Positions 16,531-25,314 of a stretch of 64,000 nt of DNA are shown piece after piece. Each line of letters starts with the position of its first letter. Positions within the stretch are counted from its first letter, which is position 1. The stretch is from Methanomicrobiales archaeon (lineage in GTDB: Archaea > Halobacteriota > Methanomicrobia > Methanomicrobiales > JACTUA01): NCBI GenBank assembly GCA_030019205.1, contig JASEFH010000001.1:186001-250000 (forward strand), given 5' to 3'. The translations under genes were made by a program, and so were the position numbers. The notes beneath the pieces are model-generated. The model made no database searches, was not told the origin of the DNA, and saw only the letters and a program-made list of their open reading frames with translations.

Positions 16531-17475
16531 GTGGAATTCGAGAGTATACCAACCGTGCCGACCGCCGATGAAGTCCTCGACAGAAGTCTGCGGCGGGCGG
16601 CAAAGAAGATGAAGGATAAACGGAACAGGGACCGTGCGAACGAGGAGTTCGTTCGATCCATCGCACAGGCGGTGCACGACCGCCTCGACGACATCGTCCA
16701 CAGATTTCCATCCATCGATTCGGTCCCCCCCTTCTACCGAGATATGGTGGACATCCTGTTCGGTGTGGGCAGCGTGAAAAAGTCGCTCGGCGCCGTGAGC
16801 TGGGCAGCGAGAAGCGCAATGCAGGTCGGCATTGGCGAAGCCCGTCTGATGCGGCATGCCGAGGACACCCTCACTGTCCGCAGACGGGCGGTGGCACGGA
16901 TCGCGTCCATCGTGCACCAGGTGGATGGAGATCTCCGTTACCTCAACGATGTTCGGAACGCACTTCGGGAACTGCCCGACATCCGGGACGAGTTCACGAT
17001 CGTCGTGGCGGGATACCCGAACGTGGGCAAGTCCTCGTTCATCCGACGGGTGACCACTGCGGAGCCGGAGGTTGCGTCCTATCCCTTCACCACCAGAGGG
17101 ATTCTGCTGGGCCACCGTACTGTCGGACGGGAGCGCGTGCAGTTCGTGGATACGCCGGGGATTCTGGACCGCCCGATGCAGGAGCGGAACCCGATCGAGA
17201 GGCAGGCGCTCTCCGCCCTGATGAACGTGGCGCATGCGGTGCTCTTCATTCTGGATGCCAGCGAGACCTGCGGGTATACTCTCGAAGAGCAGCGCCGCCT
17301 GCTGGAGGAGGTGGAGGGCATGGTCGCCGTCCCCCTGATCGTTGCCGTGAACAAGGCGGATATCCGACCCCTGCCCGGCTTCCTGAACATGTCCACCGAG
17401 ACGGGGAGCGGGGTCGGTGAAGTCCTGGATGCGATCCTCACACAAAGGGAACCCAGCCCCACGCCCCCGCGATAG
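16531..17475 (+). CDS. NOG1-type Obg-family GTPase
   Basis: A 314-residue GTPase. The N-terminal helical NOG1 domain (starting FESIPTVPTADEVLDRSLRRA) precedes the G domain with G1 AGYPNVGKSS, the switch region YPFTTRGILLGH, G3 VDTPGILDRP and G4 NKAD. NOG1 proteins act in large ribosomal subunit assembly. I favour GTG 16531 because family members begin near FEKIPTVPTA; ATG 16486 is possible but overlaps the divergent regulator's upstream edge. The 3' end overlaps the convergent presenilin gene by 38 bases. Confidence 0.9.
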   Translation: MEFESIPTVPTADEVLDRSLRRAAKKMKDKRNRDRANEEFVRSIAQAVHDRLDDIVHRFPSIDSVPPFYRDMVDILFGVGSVKKSLGAVSWAARSAMQVGIGEARLMRHAEDTLTVRRRAVARIASIVHQVDGDLRYLNDVRNALRELPDIRDEFTIVVAGYPNVGKSSFIRRVTTAEPEVASYPFTTRGILLGHRTVGRERVQFVDTPGILDRPMQERNPIERQALSALMNVAHAVLFILDASETCGYTLEEQRRLLEEVEGMVAVPLIVAVNKADIRPLPGFLNMSTETGSGVGEVLDAILTQREPSPTPPR

Positions 17476-18340
17476 CGCAACCCAGGAGGAACCCCCCGAT
17501 GGTTCCGGCGTTGAGCGGCGGGAGTCCGGCCTGGGGACGCCCCCGACTGACGAAGTGCATCAGCACGGCAAGCCCGACGAACGAGCCGGCCATCGCCCCG
17601 AGGGCGGGAATAGTCAGGATCACCGTTGTCTCCCCGCGCAGGAAGACGTTAGCCGAGACGACGAGGATGGTGGGCATGATCAGGTCACCCATCCCCATGA
17701 TGAACGCCCCGCGCTCCCCCTTCTGCATGGATACTCCCTCCCGCACAAACGAATAATCGGCTTTCTTCGGGATTACAAAGAGTATAGGGGCTTTCGTCTC
17801 CAGCACGCCTTCCGCAAGGGTGATCATGTGCCTCGTTCTGTACACCGAGATGGCATCGTAGACGGCGAGGAGGACGAGAAGGATCAGGACGGGGAGGATG
17901 GCAAGGGAGATGCCGAATATGGACGCAACCCCGGCAGCGATCAGGATCCCGAACGCATCGATGACATACCATTCCGGATACTTGTAAAGAATGACAGTTG
18001 CAATAATCGCAAACATTATAGAGAGTACGAAGCCCCAGAAGGTACCACCGGTAAGAATCGTGGCAATTGCAAGGAACACATAAAATAAGCTGGTTGCGAT
18101 AGCAAATGCGATAAAGTACTTGATGAACCATTTCACTCGGACTCTGATTAAAATGAGCATTATCGCAGTCATCACCAGTAAAAAAAAGATAAATATTAAA
18201 GAATTTTCAACAGCCGAAGGATCCTCAAATGCCATCGCCCCGCTCTCCTGTAGGGGTGAAGAGAGTAGAAGCGCCAAAATCTCGACCGCAATCAGCAGGG
18301 CGGGCATGCCGAGGAACGGTAACAATTTCTGTATGTCCAT
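17438..18340 (-). CDS. Presenilin-type intramembrane aspartyl protease (PSH)
   Basis: A 300-residue polytopic membrane protein with about nine hydrophobic segments, matching the archaeal presenilin/signal-peptide-peptidase homologue family (DUF1119). The catalytic pair is visible: D162 in the YD motif (AVYDAISVY) and D219 in the GxGD motif (GMGDLIMP). The PAL motif region reads GLPPLNAG (PPL at about 274-276). These proteases cleave transmembrane helices. The well-known crystal structure of this family comes from a Methanoculleus protein with catalytic aspartates at 162 and 220, so the match in position is close. ATG 18340 preferred; TTG 18352 is an alternative. Confidence 0.93.
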   Translation of the reverse strand: MDIQKLLPFLGMPALLIAVEILALLLSSPLQESGAMAFEDPSAVENSLIFIFFLLVMTAIMLILIRVRVKWFIKYFIAFAIATSLFYVFLAIATILTGGTFWGFVLSIMFAIIATVILYKYPEWYVIDAFGILIAAGVASIFGISLAILPVLILLVLLAVYDAISVYRTRHMITLAEGVLETKAPILFVIPKKADYSFVREGVSMQKGERGAFIMGMGDLIMPTILVVSANVFLRGETTVILTIPALGAMAGSFVGLAVLMHFVSRGRPQAGLPPLNAGTIGGFLLGCAIAGAWGWVPFV

Positions 18341-18397
18341 GTCTTCTACCAATCCATTATAGTTAGCTTAATTAATGAATCCTTGTTATCTAAATTC

Positions 18398-18712
18398 ATG
18401 GAGATTCGCGAATTCGTTGGAGACATCGTGCTGACCCTGATAATGGTCATCTCCACCCTGGCACTCGTCTGGCGTGTCTGGCAGGATCTGATCATCGCTC
18501 TATCCGCCACCTTTTTAATGCTCTCGCTCGGTGGACTGTTCCTCTCCCTGGGCATGAAGATCCACCACCTCGATAACAACGTCATCGCGCGGGAGAGAAC
18601 CATGCGGGTCAATCTCGAGGAGATATCGGATATGATGGGCAGGAAGTACGAGAACACCGTCAGCCACATCGACAGCATCGTGCAGGACCTGTCGAAGAGG
18701 ATGTATCGGTGA
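18398..18712 (+). CDS. Small membrane protein with coiled-coil tail
   Basis: A 104-residue protein with two transmembrane segments in residues about 8-28 and 31-52, followed by a charged helical tail (HHLDNNVIARERTMRVNLEEISDMMG) that looks coiled-coil-forming. No family recognised. It sits between the divergent presenilin gene and fen on the fen strand, 28 bases before fen, so the two may be co-transcribed. ATG 18398 chosen; ATG 18383 gives five extra residues. Confidence 0.7.
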   Translation: MEIREFVGDIVLTLIMVISTLALVWRVWQDLIIALSATFLMLSLGGLFLSLGMKIHHLDNNVIARERTMRVNLEEISDMMGRKYENTVSHIDSIVQDLSKRMYR

Positions 18713-18740
18713 TCGTGCACAAACCTGCAGTATCCGTGTC

Positions 18741-19742
18741 ATGGGCGTCGCTATCCGGGATATCCTGATCGAGTACAAGAAGACGGTGGGGTGGGAGACC
18801 CTCTCGGGCGTTGCCGCCATCGATGCGAACAACGCCCTCTACCAGTTTCTCTCGATCATCCGACAGCCCGACGGAACGCCCCTGATGGACAGTAAAGGGC
18901 GTGTCACATCCCACCTCTCCGGCATATTTTTCCGGACCCTCAACTTCATGGAGAAGGGGATAAACCCGGTCTACATCTTCGACGGCACGCCTCCCCGTTT
19001 CAAGGCGGAGACGATCGAACAGCGCAGGGAGATCCGGAGGGCGGCTGGAGAGCGCTGGAGGGAAGCGCTCTCGCTCGGGGACATGGACGAAGCCTACCGG
19101 CAGGCCCGTTCTTCGTCGCGCGTCGACGATCTCGTTCTGGAGAGTGCCAAAGAGCTTCTCACCCTGATGGGAATCCCCTGGATCCAGGCGCCGAGCGAGG
19201 GTGAGGCTCAGGCTGCCTGGATGGTGGAGCAGGGTGCAGCCAGTTATGCCGTCTCGCAGGACAACGACGCCCTCCTCTTCGGCGCGCCGGTGCTTGTTCG
19301 GAACCTGACCATCAGCGGGCGGAGAAAGGTGCGGGGCCGATCGGTCGTTGTCTCCCCGGAACGCATCGTTCTGGCCGATGTGCTGAAAGGACTCTCGATC
19401 ACCCGCGAGCAGCTGATCGACATCGGCATCCTCGTAGGAACGGATTTCAATCCCGGGGTTCGCGGGATCGGGCCGAAGACCGCCCTCAAGCTGGTGCTGA
19501 AAGGGGAGGCTGATGCAGCGCTGAAGGAGCACCTTCCCGATCTCGATCCCGGCCCGATCCGTGCATTCTTCATTCACCCGCCGGTGGAGAGTCGGTACGA
19601 CCTGGCGTGGAATCCGCCGGATGCGGAGGGGGTCCTCTCCATGCTGGTGGACCGTTACGACTTCACCGAGGGGCGCGTGCAGGCCGCTCTCGCGAAACTC
19701 CGCGAGAGCAGCGGCCAGAAGACACTCGACCGCTGGTTCTGA
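18741..19742 (+). CDS. fen: Flap endonuclease 1
   Basis: A 333-residue FEN-1/XPG nuclease. The N block begins MGVAIRDIL and includes AIDANNALYQFLS and VYIFDGTPPRFK; the I block has APSEGEAQAAWM and VSQDNDALLFGAP, with acidic metal ligands; the helix-hairpin-helix segment is ILVGTDFNPGVRGIGPKTALK. The C-terminus ends in a PCNA-interacting motif QKTLDRWF. It removes 5' flaps during Okazaki fragment maturation and repair. Length and architecture are typical of archaeal FEN-1. Confidence 0.97.
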   Translation: MGVAIRDILIEYKKTVGWETLSGVAAIDANNALYQFLSIIRQPDGTPLMDSKGRVTSHLSGIFFRTLNFMEKGINPVYIFDGTPPRFKAETIEQRREIRRAAGERWREALSLGDMDEAYRQARSSSRVDDLVLESAKELLTLMGIPWIQAPSEGEAQAAWMVEQGAASYAVSQDNDALLFGAPVLVRNLTISGRRKVRGRSVVVSPERIVLADVLKGLSITREQLIDIGILVGTDFNPGVRGIGPKTALKLVLKGEADAALKEHLPDLDPGPIRAFFIHPPVESRYDLAWNPPDAEGVLSMLVDRYDFTEGRVQAALAKLRESSGQKTLDRWF

Positions 19743-19858
19743 CCGATCGACGAATCCTGTTCCAATGGTACAGTGGCAAGGAATCGTCACGTTTTGGGTA
19801 TGTTATTCATTTTATTTGCAAAATTCTATCGAAATTTCAGAATTAAAGATTATACAAA

Positions 19859-19867
19859 CTATATATA
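19859..19867 (+). promoter_or_regulatory. TATA box for the 134-residue membrane protein
   Basis: CTATATATA lies 26-34 bases before ATG 19893 and predicts a leaderless transcript. Confidence 0.6.
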
Positions 19868-19892
19868 CAACCTGTTACAACCAATTCCATGC

Positions 19893-20297
19893 ATGAGACT
19901 GCTGGATCGGCTGATGAAACTGTTCATCGCCTCGATGTTCGCTGGAGCCCTGATGCGATGCGCCGTCCCCCTGGACCTCGATCTCTTCGGCATCGGTCTG
20001 GACTTCATGTACAACGTCATATGCCTGCAGCATGCCGGATTGTCCCCGGAGACTGCGGTAGCGGGGGACTACACGATCTCACTGATGATCCTTCCCATCG
20101 CCCTGATCCCCTTCCTGTATGCGGCGCTCAACGGCAGGTGGAGCGTCGCATCCTACCTGACAGGCTTCTTCGCCGGTTACTCCGTCACGGACTACCTGCG
20201 ATTGGGCTCCCCCCTGGCTCTGATCACGGGGCTCGCCTTCTTCGGGATGGGCGTGTTCCTGGTGCTATTTTCACGCTCGCTGAAAATTCGAGGTTAG
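19893..20297 (+). CDS. Membrane protein, unknown function
   Basis: A 134-residue hydrophobic protein with three or four transmembrane segments (about 8-24, 60-82, 88-104, 108-127). I recognise no family. The start is fixed by the TATA box at 19859-19867, which leaves ATG 19893 at the predicted transcript start; the longer upstream frame includes the promoter itself and is therefore not translated. No operon partner: the next gene has its own ribosome-binding site 225 bases on. Confidence 0.7.
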   Translation: MRLLDRLMKLFIASMFAGALMRCAVPLDLDLFGIGLDFMYNVICLQHAGLSPETAVAGDYTISLMILPIALIPFLYAALNGRWSVASYLTGFFAGYSVTDYLRLGSPLALITGLAFFGMGVFLVLFSRSLKIRG

Positions 20298-20522
20298 AGA
20301 GACCATCACGGTAACCGCCATCGCACCGGGCCCTCTCGATGGATCCCGGGGCAGAGACACGGGGTTGCTGGAGCGAGAGAGAGCGGGAGGGCAGAGCGCA
20401 GGACTCGCTGCATTCTCCCCCCATTCCGTCCGTATCGTGGATATGCTTATCTCTCACCTCCCCCAAATGGTACGGAGAGGCTGCTGCCTGAGTCGATCGC
20501 ACCCCGATCGAGGAGAAGCACG

Positions 20523-21086
20523 ATGGTGCAGGAAAAGCCATCCATTGCCTGGATCATTCTGTCGAAAACGATCGGAATCATTCTCTTCCTGGTCGTCCTT
20601 GCGATCATAACACTCCTTGCCGGCCATGTGAACGCGCCGCTTTTCAGTGCCATCGTGGGGTTTCTATGGCTGAATGCGGGGCTTCTCGTCTTTATTGCCG
20701 TCATGTTCCTGATCGCCGAGGTTTTTTCCGCATTTGCTTTTCCGCTGAATCTGCCGGCGCCTTTCTTCTCTGCCACCGCAAGCATTTTCCTGGTCGCGTT
20801 TCTCTTCCGCATCTTCCGCTTCGTGGACGAGCTCTACAATCTCGACGTATTCCGGGTGCTGGAGTTCGTAGAACCCCTGGTCTATCCGTTCCTCTTCCTG
20901 GGTGTGCTGATCTTCGGGTACATCGATATCTTCTCCCGTCTCTCCGGAGATCGATCGGACGAGGGGAGGAGGCAGCCGGAGAGGGCTCCGGCGGAGGGTA
21001 AGACCTGGGAGGAGATAGGCAGGGAGTTCCGCGGGGCGATCTACGATGCCATTCATCGGGTGCGGGAAGAGATCAACCGCAGATGA
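20523..21086 (+). CDS. Membrane protein, unknown function
   Basis: A 187-residue protein with about four transmembrane segments in residues 10-135 and a charged soluble C-terminal tail of about 50 residues (after FGYIDIFSR). A GGAG ribosome-binding site precedes ATG 20523. No family recognised. It ends 15 bases before the convergent CDP-alcohol phosphotransferase gene. Confidence 0.72.
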   Translation: MVQEKPSIAWIILSKTIGIILFLVVLAIITLLAGHVNAPLFSAIVGFLWLNAGLLVFIAVMFLIAEVFSAFAFPLNLPAPFFSATASIFLVAFLFRIFRFVDELYNLDVFRVLEFVEPLVYPFLFLGVLIFGYIDIFSRLSGDRSDEGRRQPERAPAEGKTWEEIGREFRGAIYDAIHRVREEINRR

Positions 21087-21101
21087 TCTCCCGTCTCCCT
21101 T

Positions 21102-21695
21102 CTAGATCCTCCGGATGACGTAGATGAATCTCTGGGCTGCGGTGGCGTGACCCAGGATGCCGAAGAATATGAGCAGCCACCCCAGGTAGGGCAACCCGAA
21201 TACCCCCGCGGGGATGAGGACATCCAGCACGCCGGCGATGAGGATCAGAACCAGCCGATCCGCCCTTCCGAGAATCCCGCCGTAGTAGCGGCCGACACCC
21301 ACCGCCTGCGCCTGCGTGCCCAGATAGGATGCCATCAGCACACCGGTGAGGGCGAATATGCCTATCTCCCAGGGAGCGGCGCCTCCCGCAAATATGCCGG
21401 TGATGATGAAGATGTCCGCGTAGCGATCGATGACATGATCCAGGAAGTCACCCTTCTTCCCGTCCACCATCAGAGCTCGCGCGAGCGCTCCGTCGAGCGC
21501 ATCGAAGAGGGCATTCACGCCCACGAGCGCCACCGCGAGGGGGATCTGCTGTGCGTAGAAGGCGAAACCGGCCAGGAAGGCGGCAAGGAACGATGCGACG
21601 CTGAAGGCATTGGGGGTGATGCCTGCCCACCGGCAGGCCGCGATCAGCGGTCGCAGCATCACCCCCGTATACGGCCGCAGGCGATCCAGCGTCAT
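21102..21695 (-). CDS. CDP-alcohol phosphatidyltransferase, archaetidylinositol phosphate synthase-like
   Basis: A 197-residue integral membrane enzyme. The CDP-alcohol motif D-x2-DG-x2-AR-x8-G-x3-D-x3-D is complete in the segments DALDGALARA and GDFLDHVIDRYAD. About six hydrophobic segments surround it. The length and motif context fit the archaeal enzyme that joins CDP-archaeol to inositol-1-phosphate, an early step of polar lipid synthesis; glycerol or serine as acceptor cannot be excluded. The start overlaps the end of the AK6 gene by 4 bases (coupled translation). Confidence 0.85.
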   Translation of the reverse strand: MTLDRLRPYTGVMLRPLIAACRWAGITPNAFSVASFLAAFLAGFAFYAQQIPLAVALVGVNALFDALDGALARALMVDGKKGDFLDHVIDRYADIFIITGIFAGGAAPWEIGIFALTGVLMASYLGTQAQAVGVGRYYGGILGRADRLVLILIAGVLDVLIPAGVFGLPYLGWLLIFFGILGHATAAQRFIYVIRRI

Positions 21696-22201
21696 CGTCG
21701 CATCACGTACTCCGACCAGTCGAGCGTTCCGCAGGATGGAGCAACCCTTCCCGCGAGGAACCCCTCGATCCTGTCCGCGGCATCCGCCGGCGAGAGCATC
21801 GTGGTGTCGATCTCGAGGATATGCTCCGGGGGATGGCGCTCGACCGTCTCGATCAGGATCACGTCGAGCGCCTCTGCCTCGACGTTCTCGTCGATCTTCG
21901 CCTTCGGATAGCCCCGCTTCTCCAGACGCTCCCGCAGCACATCGGGTCGGCAGCGGAGCACCACCACCCGGTCGCAGGGGAGAAAGTGCGCGAGGAGCCC
22001 CTCCACGAACCCCTCCACCGGAGGAAACTCTTCCGCAAAACGCTCCTCATCGACGACCGCGGTCATCCGATCGATATCCTCTTCGCAGACATAACTCCCG
22101 ATTTCATCCACTAGGCGGACGACACGATGCCCCCTGTCCTCCAGCTCCCGAGCGACACTGGATTTCCCGGTCCCGGGAACGCCGGTAATGCCCACCATCA
22201 T
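21692..22201 (-). CDS. AK6/Fap7-type adenylate kinase family protein
   Basis: A 169-residue small P-loop kinase with Walker A GVPGTGKSS near the N-terminus and the family pattern of AK6/Fap7 (CINAP): VVVLRCRPDVLRERLEKRGYPKAKIDENVEAEALDVI, in which RGY and KxxEN-type residues follow. Fap7 proteins have adenylate kinase/ATPase activity and help 30S ribosome maturation in archaea through uS11. ATG 22201 overlaps the hisC stop as ATGA; the longer upstream start has no family support. It is embedded in a biosynthetic operon. Confidence 0.88.
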   Translation of the reverse strand: MMVGITGVPGTGKSSVARELEDRGHRVVRLVDEIGSYVCEEDIDRMTAVVDEERFAEEFPPVEGFVEGLLAHFLPCDRVVVLRCRPDVLRERLEKRGYPKAKIDENVEAEALDVILIETVERHPPEHILEIDTTMLSPADAADRIEGFLAGRVAPSCGTLDWSEYVMRR

Positions 22202-23253
22202 AGCCGATTCATCTCTTCCAGGAACCGTTCGTTCTCCCATGCATCGCCGATGCTCACGCGGATATAGTGATCACCGAGCATGGGAAAACTGGTGCAGGAG
22301 CGCACGAGCACCCCCCTGGCTGCCAGCCTCTCCATCACCGCATCCCCCGTGTGCGGGCGCACGTCCACCAGGACGAAATTGGCCTCCGAGGGGAAGGTGG
22401 GGAAGTTCACGCGGTCCCGAACGATCTCCCTCCATGCCCTCACATGAGCCCGCGTCCGCTCTACGAGATCCCGATCGGCAAGGGCCCCCTCGGCGGCTGC
22501 CGCGGTCACCGCGTTCACGGCAAACGGGGTCGCCGCTTTGCGGTAGTACGGCAGGAGCCAGGCAGGCATGAACGCATACCCCAGGCGGAGGCCGGCGAGG
22601 GCGTAAATCTTCGACATCGTGCGGCCGATCACAAGATTGTCATGGTCCTTCAGGAGCGGCAGATAATCGGTCTCCGAGAACTCGACGTATGCATTGTCAA
22701 GGAAGAGCAGTCCGTCGATGCTCTTCAGGATCTCCTCTACCGCCTCGACGGGGGTGAGGGTTCCCGTGGGATTGTTGGGAGTGCAGAGAAAGGCGATCTT
22801 TGCCCCCCGGCAGGCATCGACGAACGCCGCAACGTCCACCGAGAAGTCCTTACGGCGGGGTACTGTGCGGATGGACGCCCCCTGCGCTGTAGCGGCAACG
22901 CCGTAGAAGGAGAAGGTCGGTGTTGCGATGACGACCGTGTCGCCGGGGTCCACGAGCGTTCTCATCAGCGTCTCGATGACACCGTCCATACCGTTCCCGA
23001 TCGCTACCGGATAGTCCCCATGCAATCTTTTGAGAGCGCGGCAGAGCGATTCGGGCACCTCCGGCGGATACCGGTTTGCCCGGCGCATCGCCTGCACCGC
23101 ACGCTCGATGGCGAGGGGGGAGGGCGGGAACGGGCTCTCGTTCGATGCCAGGCGCGCACAGCGGGTGTGACCGGCTGCACGCGCTATCTCTTCGGCCCGG
23201 GTCGCGTAGACGTAGCCGCCTCCCGTAAAGCACGACCTAACCAGTCGCCGCAT
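22198..23253 (-). CDS. hisC: Histidinol-phosphate aminotransferase
   Basis: A 351-residue class II PLP aminotransferase. Seen: ARLASNESPFPPSP near the N-terminus, GNGMDGVIETLMR, CTPNNPTGTL, FLDNAYVEF, and the PLP lysine in RTMSKIYALAGLRLGY. It transaminates imidazole-acetol phosphate to histidinol phosphate. ATG 23253 overlaps the end of argD by 17 bases; the longer frame reads antisense-like residues inside argD. hisD is present at 36-37 kb, so histidine genes are scattered. Confidence 0.9.
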   Translation of the reverse strand: MRRLVRSCFTGGGYVYATRAEEIARAAGHTRCARLASNESPFPPSPLAIERAVQAMRRANRYPPEVPESLCRALKRLHGDYPVAIGNGMDGVIETLMRTLVDPGDTVVIATPTFSFYGVAATAQGASIRTVPRRKDFSVDVAAFVDACRGAKIAFLCTPNNPTGTLTPVEAVEEILKSIDGLLFLDNAYVEFSETDYLPLLKDHDNLVIGRTMSKIYALAGLRLGYAFMPAWLLPYYRKAATPFAVNAVTAAAAEGALADRDLVERTRAHVRAWREIVRDRVNFPTFPSEANFVLVDVRPHTGDAVMERLAARGVLVRSCTSFPMLGDHYIRVSIGDAWENERFLEEMNRL

Positions 23254-24373
23254 GGATGACCTCGATCGCCCTGTCGATCTCCTCGTTCTGGATGACCAGT
23301 GGAGGTACAAGGCGGAGATTGCCGTCGGCGGCGCAGTTGACGAGAAGTCCGGCATCCATACAGCGCTGCTGCACCTCGGGGCAGCGCTCCCCGATCGAGA
23401 TGCCGATCATCAGGCCCCGCACGCGCGGACGGCAGGCGGCAAGACCCCGGCGGAACCGTTCGCCTTTTGCTGGAATCTCCGGGAGGAGATCCTCGATCAC
23501 GCCGATGGTGGCGAGCGCAGCCGCACATGCGATCGGCCCGCCGGCAAAGGTGCTTCCATGGTCGCCCTTCTTGAAGAGGAGCCCCTCCCTGGCGACCATG
23601 GCACCGATGGGAAATCCGCTGGCAAGCCCTTTTGCCAGCGTCACGATGTCCGGTTCCACCCGCTCCTGCTGGATGGCGAGCCAGCTCCCTGTCCGACCCA
23701 TCCCGCTCTGCACCTCGTCGACGATCAGGAGGGCTCCGGTATCGTCGCAGATCTCCCGCAGGCCGGCGATGAAGCCCTCCGGCGGGAGGATGACGCCCGC
23801 CTCCCCCTGGACGGGCTCCACGAAGATGCCGGCGGTATCGGCATCCACGGCCTTTCGCACGGCCTCCAGATCCCCGTACGGCAGGAAGGTGCAGCGGGGC
23901 TCGAGCGGCTCGAACGGCTCCCGGATCGCAGGCTTATGGGTGACAGCAAGCCCGCCGAGGGTTCTGCCGTGGAAACCGTGGTCGAATGCAACGAACTTCT
24001 TCCTCTTCGTGGCGATCCGCGCGAGCTTGATCGCTGCCTCTGTCGCCTCCGTACCGGAGTTGGTCAGGAAGACACGAGAGAGGGCGGTGATCTCCGCCAG
24101 TTTCCGCGCCAGCTCCCCCTGATGCGGCACGTAGTACAGATTGGAGCAGTGGATCAGCTCCCGCGCCTGATCGCAGATCGCCTTCACCACTGCCGGATGA
24201 CAGTGTCCCGTGCTGCAGACCGCTATTCCGGCGACGCAGTCGATGTACTCCCTTCCTTCCGAATCCCAGACGCGGGAGCCCCGCCCGCGCACGATCTGGA
24301 TCGCCCGCGAGAACGTGGGCTGGTAGTAGCGGGACTCGAGCTCCGTAAAAGAGTGAACCGGATAATCTGCCAT
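23237..24373 (-). CDS. argD: Acetylornithine aminotransferase
   Basis: A 378-residue class III PLP aminotransferase. Seen: CVAGIAVCSTGHCHP, LTNSGTEATEAAIKLAR, the aspartate motif LLIVDEVQSGMGRTG, and the PLP lysine in IVTLAKGLASGFPIGAM. It converts N-acetylglutamate semialdehyde to N-acetylornithine in arginine synthesis. The homologous use in lysine synthesis (succinyl-DAP) is unlikely given dapL. ATG 24373 chosen for MADYPVHSF; upstream residues are Arg/Ser-rich shadow. It follows guaAb by 16 bases. Confidence 0.92.
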   Translation of the reverse strand: MADYPVHSFTELESRYYQPTFSRAIQIVRGRGSRVWDSEGREYIDCVAGIAVCSTGHCHPAVVKAICDQARELIHCSNLYYVPHQGELARKLAEITALSRVFLTNSGTEATEAAIKLARIATKRKKFVAFDHGFHGRTLGGLAVTHKPAIREPFEPLEPRCTFLPYGDLEAVRKAVDADTAGIFVEPVQGEAGVILPPEGFIAGLREICDDTGALLIVDEVQSGMGRTGSWLAIQQERVEPDIVTLAKGLASGFPIGAMVAREGLLFKKGDHGSTFAGGPIACAAALATIGVIEDLLPEIPAKGERFRRGLAACRPRVRGLMIGISIGERCPEVQQRCMDAGLLVNCAADGNLRLVPPLVIQNEEIDRAIEVIHAATG

Positions 24374-24389
24374 GATAACCTCTTCCTCC

Positions 24390-25310
24390 TCATTCGTACT
24401 CGATCGTCGCCGGGGGTTTGGGGGTGACGTCGTAGACCACCCGCGCGACCTCCGGAATCTCCGAGGCGATGCGGGAGCCGATCCGAACCAGCTCCGCAAA
24501 AGGCACGTCCAGCGGATCGGCGGTCATGCCATCCCTCGAGTTCACCGCGCGGATGGCCACGATCCAGCCGTGGCAGCGGATGTCGCCCTTGACGCCGGTG
24601 CCGCGTCCGAGAAGCGCGGCAAAGCACTGCCAGGGCCGATACGTCTCAACGAGCTCCTCCTCGGCGATCGCGTTCGCCTCCCGAACGACGGCGATCTTCT
24701 CCGGCGTCACCTCGCCGATCACGCGCACAGCCAGACCCGGTCCCGGGAACGGCATCCTGTGCCGGATCTCCGCCGGCAGTCCTAGGGCGCCCGCGATCTC
24801 CCGCACCTCGTCCTTGTAGAGATCGCGGAGCGGCTCGATGATTCTCTCGAACTCGATGCGGAGCGGCATCCCCCCGACGTTGTGGTGGCTCTTGATGCCT
24901 CCCTCGCTCTCGATCCGATCCGGATAGATGGTGCCCTGCAGGAGGTGCCGTGCTCCGCTTCGTTTCGCCTCGCGCTCGAATATGCGGATGAATCTCTCCC
25001 CGATCACCTTCCGTTTCTCCTCGGGATCGGTCACCCCGCGGAGGGCGGAGAAGAACTCGCCCCCCGCATCCACGACGACCGGATTGAGCTCTTGGAAGGT
25101 CTCCCGAATCCTATCGGTCTCACCCTTCCGCATGAGGCCGGTATCCACGTAGATCGGGATCAGCCGATCGCCGATCGCCCGGGCGCCGAGACTGGCGCAG
25201 ACGGAGCTGTCGACTCCCCCGGAGAGGGCCATCACGACCTTTTCGCCGGCGGAGGCGTTCCGGATCTCTTCAACTGCCCTGTCGATGAACTTCTCTGCAT
25301 TCACGGGCAT
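24390..25310 (-). CDS. guaAb: GMP synthase subunit B (ATP pyrophosphatase)
   Basis: A 306-residue protein holding the PP-loop motif [10 protein letters not shown] at about residues 28-37, the GMP-synthetase segments KSHHNVGG and [12 protein letters not shown], and the dimerisation domain ending [16 protein letters not shown]. It amidates XMP using ammonia from a separate glutaminase subunit, as in most archaea; that subunit is not in the window. It sits 4 bases after the pyrG stop, so co-transcription with pyrG is very likely. Confidence 0.95.
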   Translation of the reverse strand: MPVNAEKFIDRAVEEIRNASAGEKVVMALSGGVDSSVCASLGARAIGDRLIPIYVDTGLMRKGETDRIRETFQELNPVVVDAGGEFFSALRGVTDPEEKRKVIGERFIRIFEREAKRSGARHLLQGTIYPDRIESEGGIKSHHNVGGMPLRIEFERIIEPLRDLYKDEVREIAGALGLPAEIRHRMPFPGPGLAVRVIGEVTPEKIAVVREANAIAEEELVETYRPWQCFAALLGRGTGVKGDIRCHGWIVAIRAVNSRDGMTADPLDVPFAELVRIGSRIASEIPEVARVVYDVTPKPPATIEYE

Positions 25311-25314
25311 CACC

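Noticed and set aside
15559-17445. A 628-codon minus-strand frame
   Set aside because: It overlaps the HTH-CBS gene in another frame and the GTPase antisense; both of those have clear motifs.
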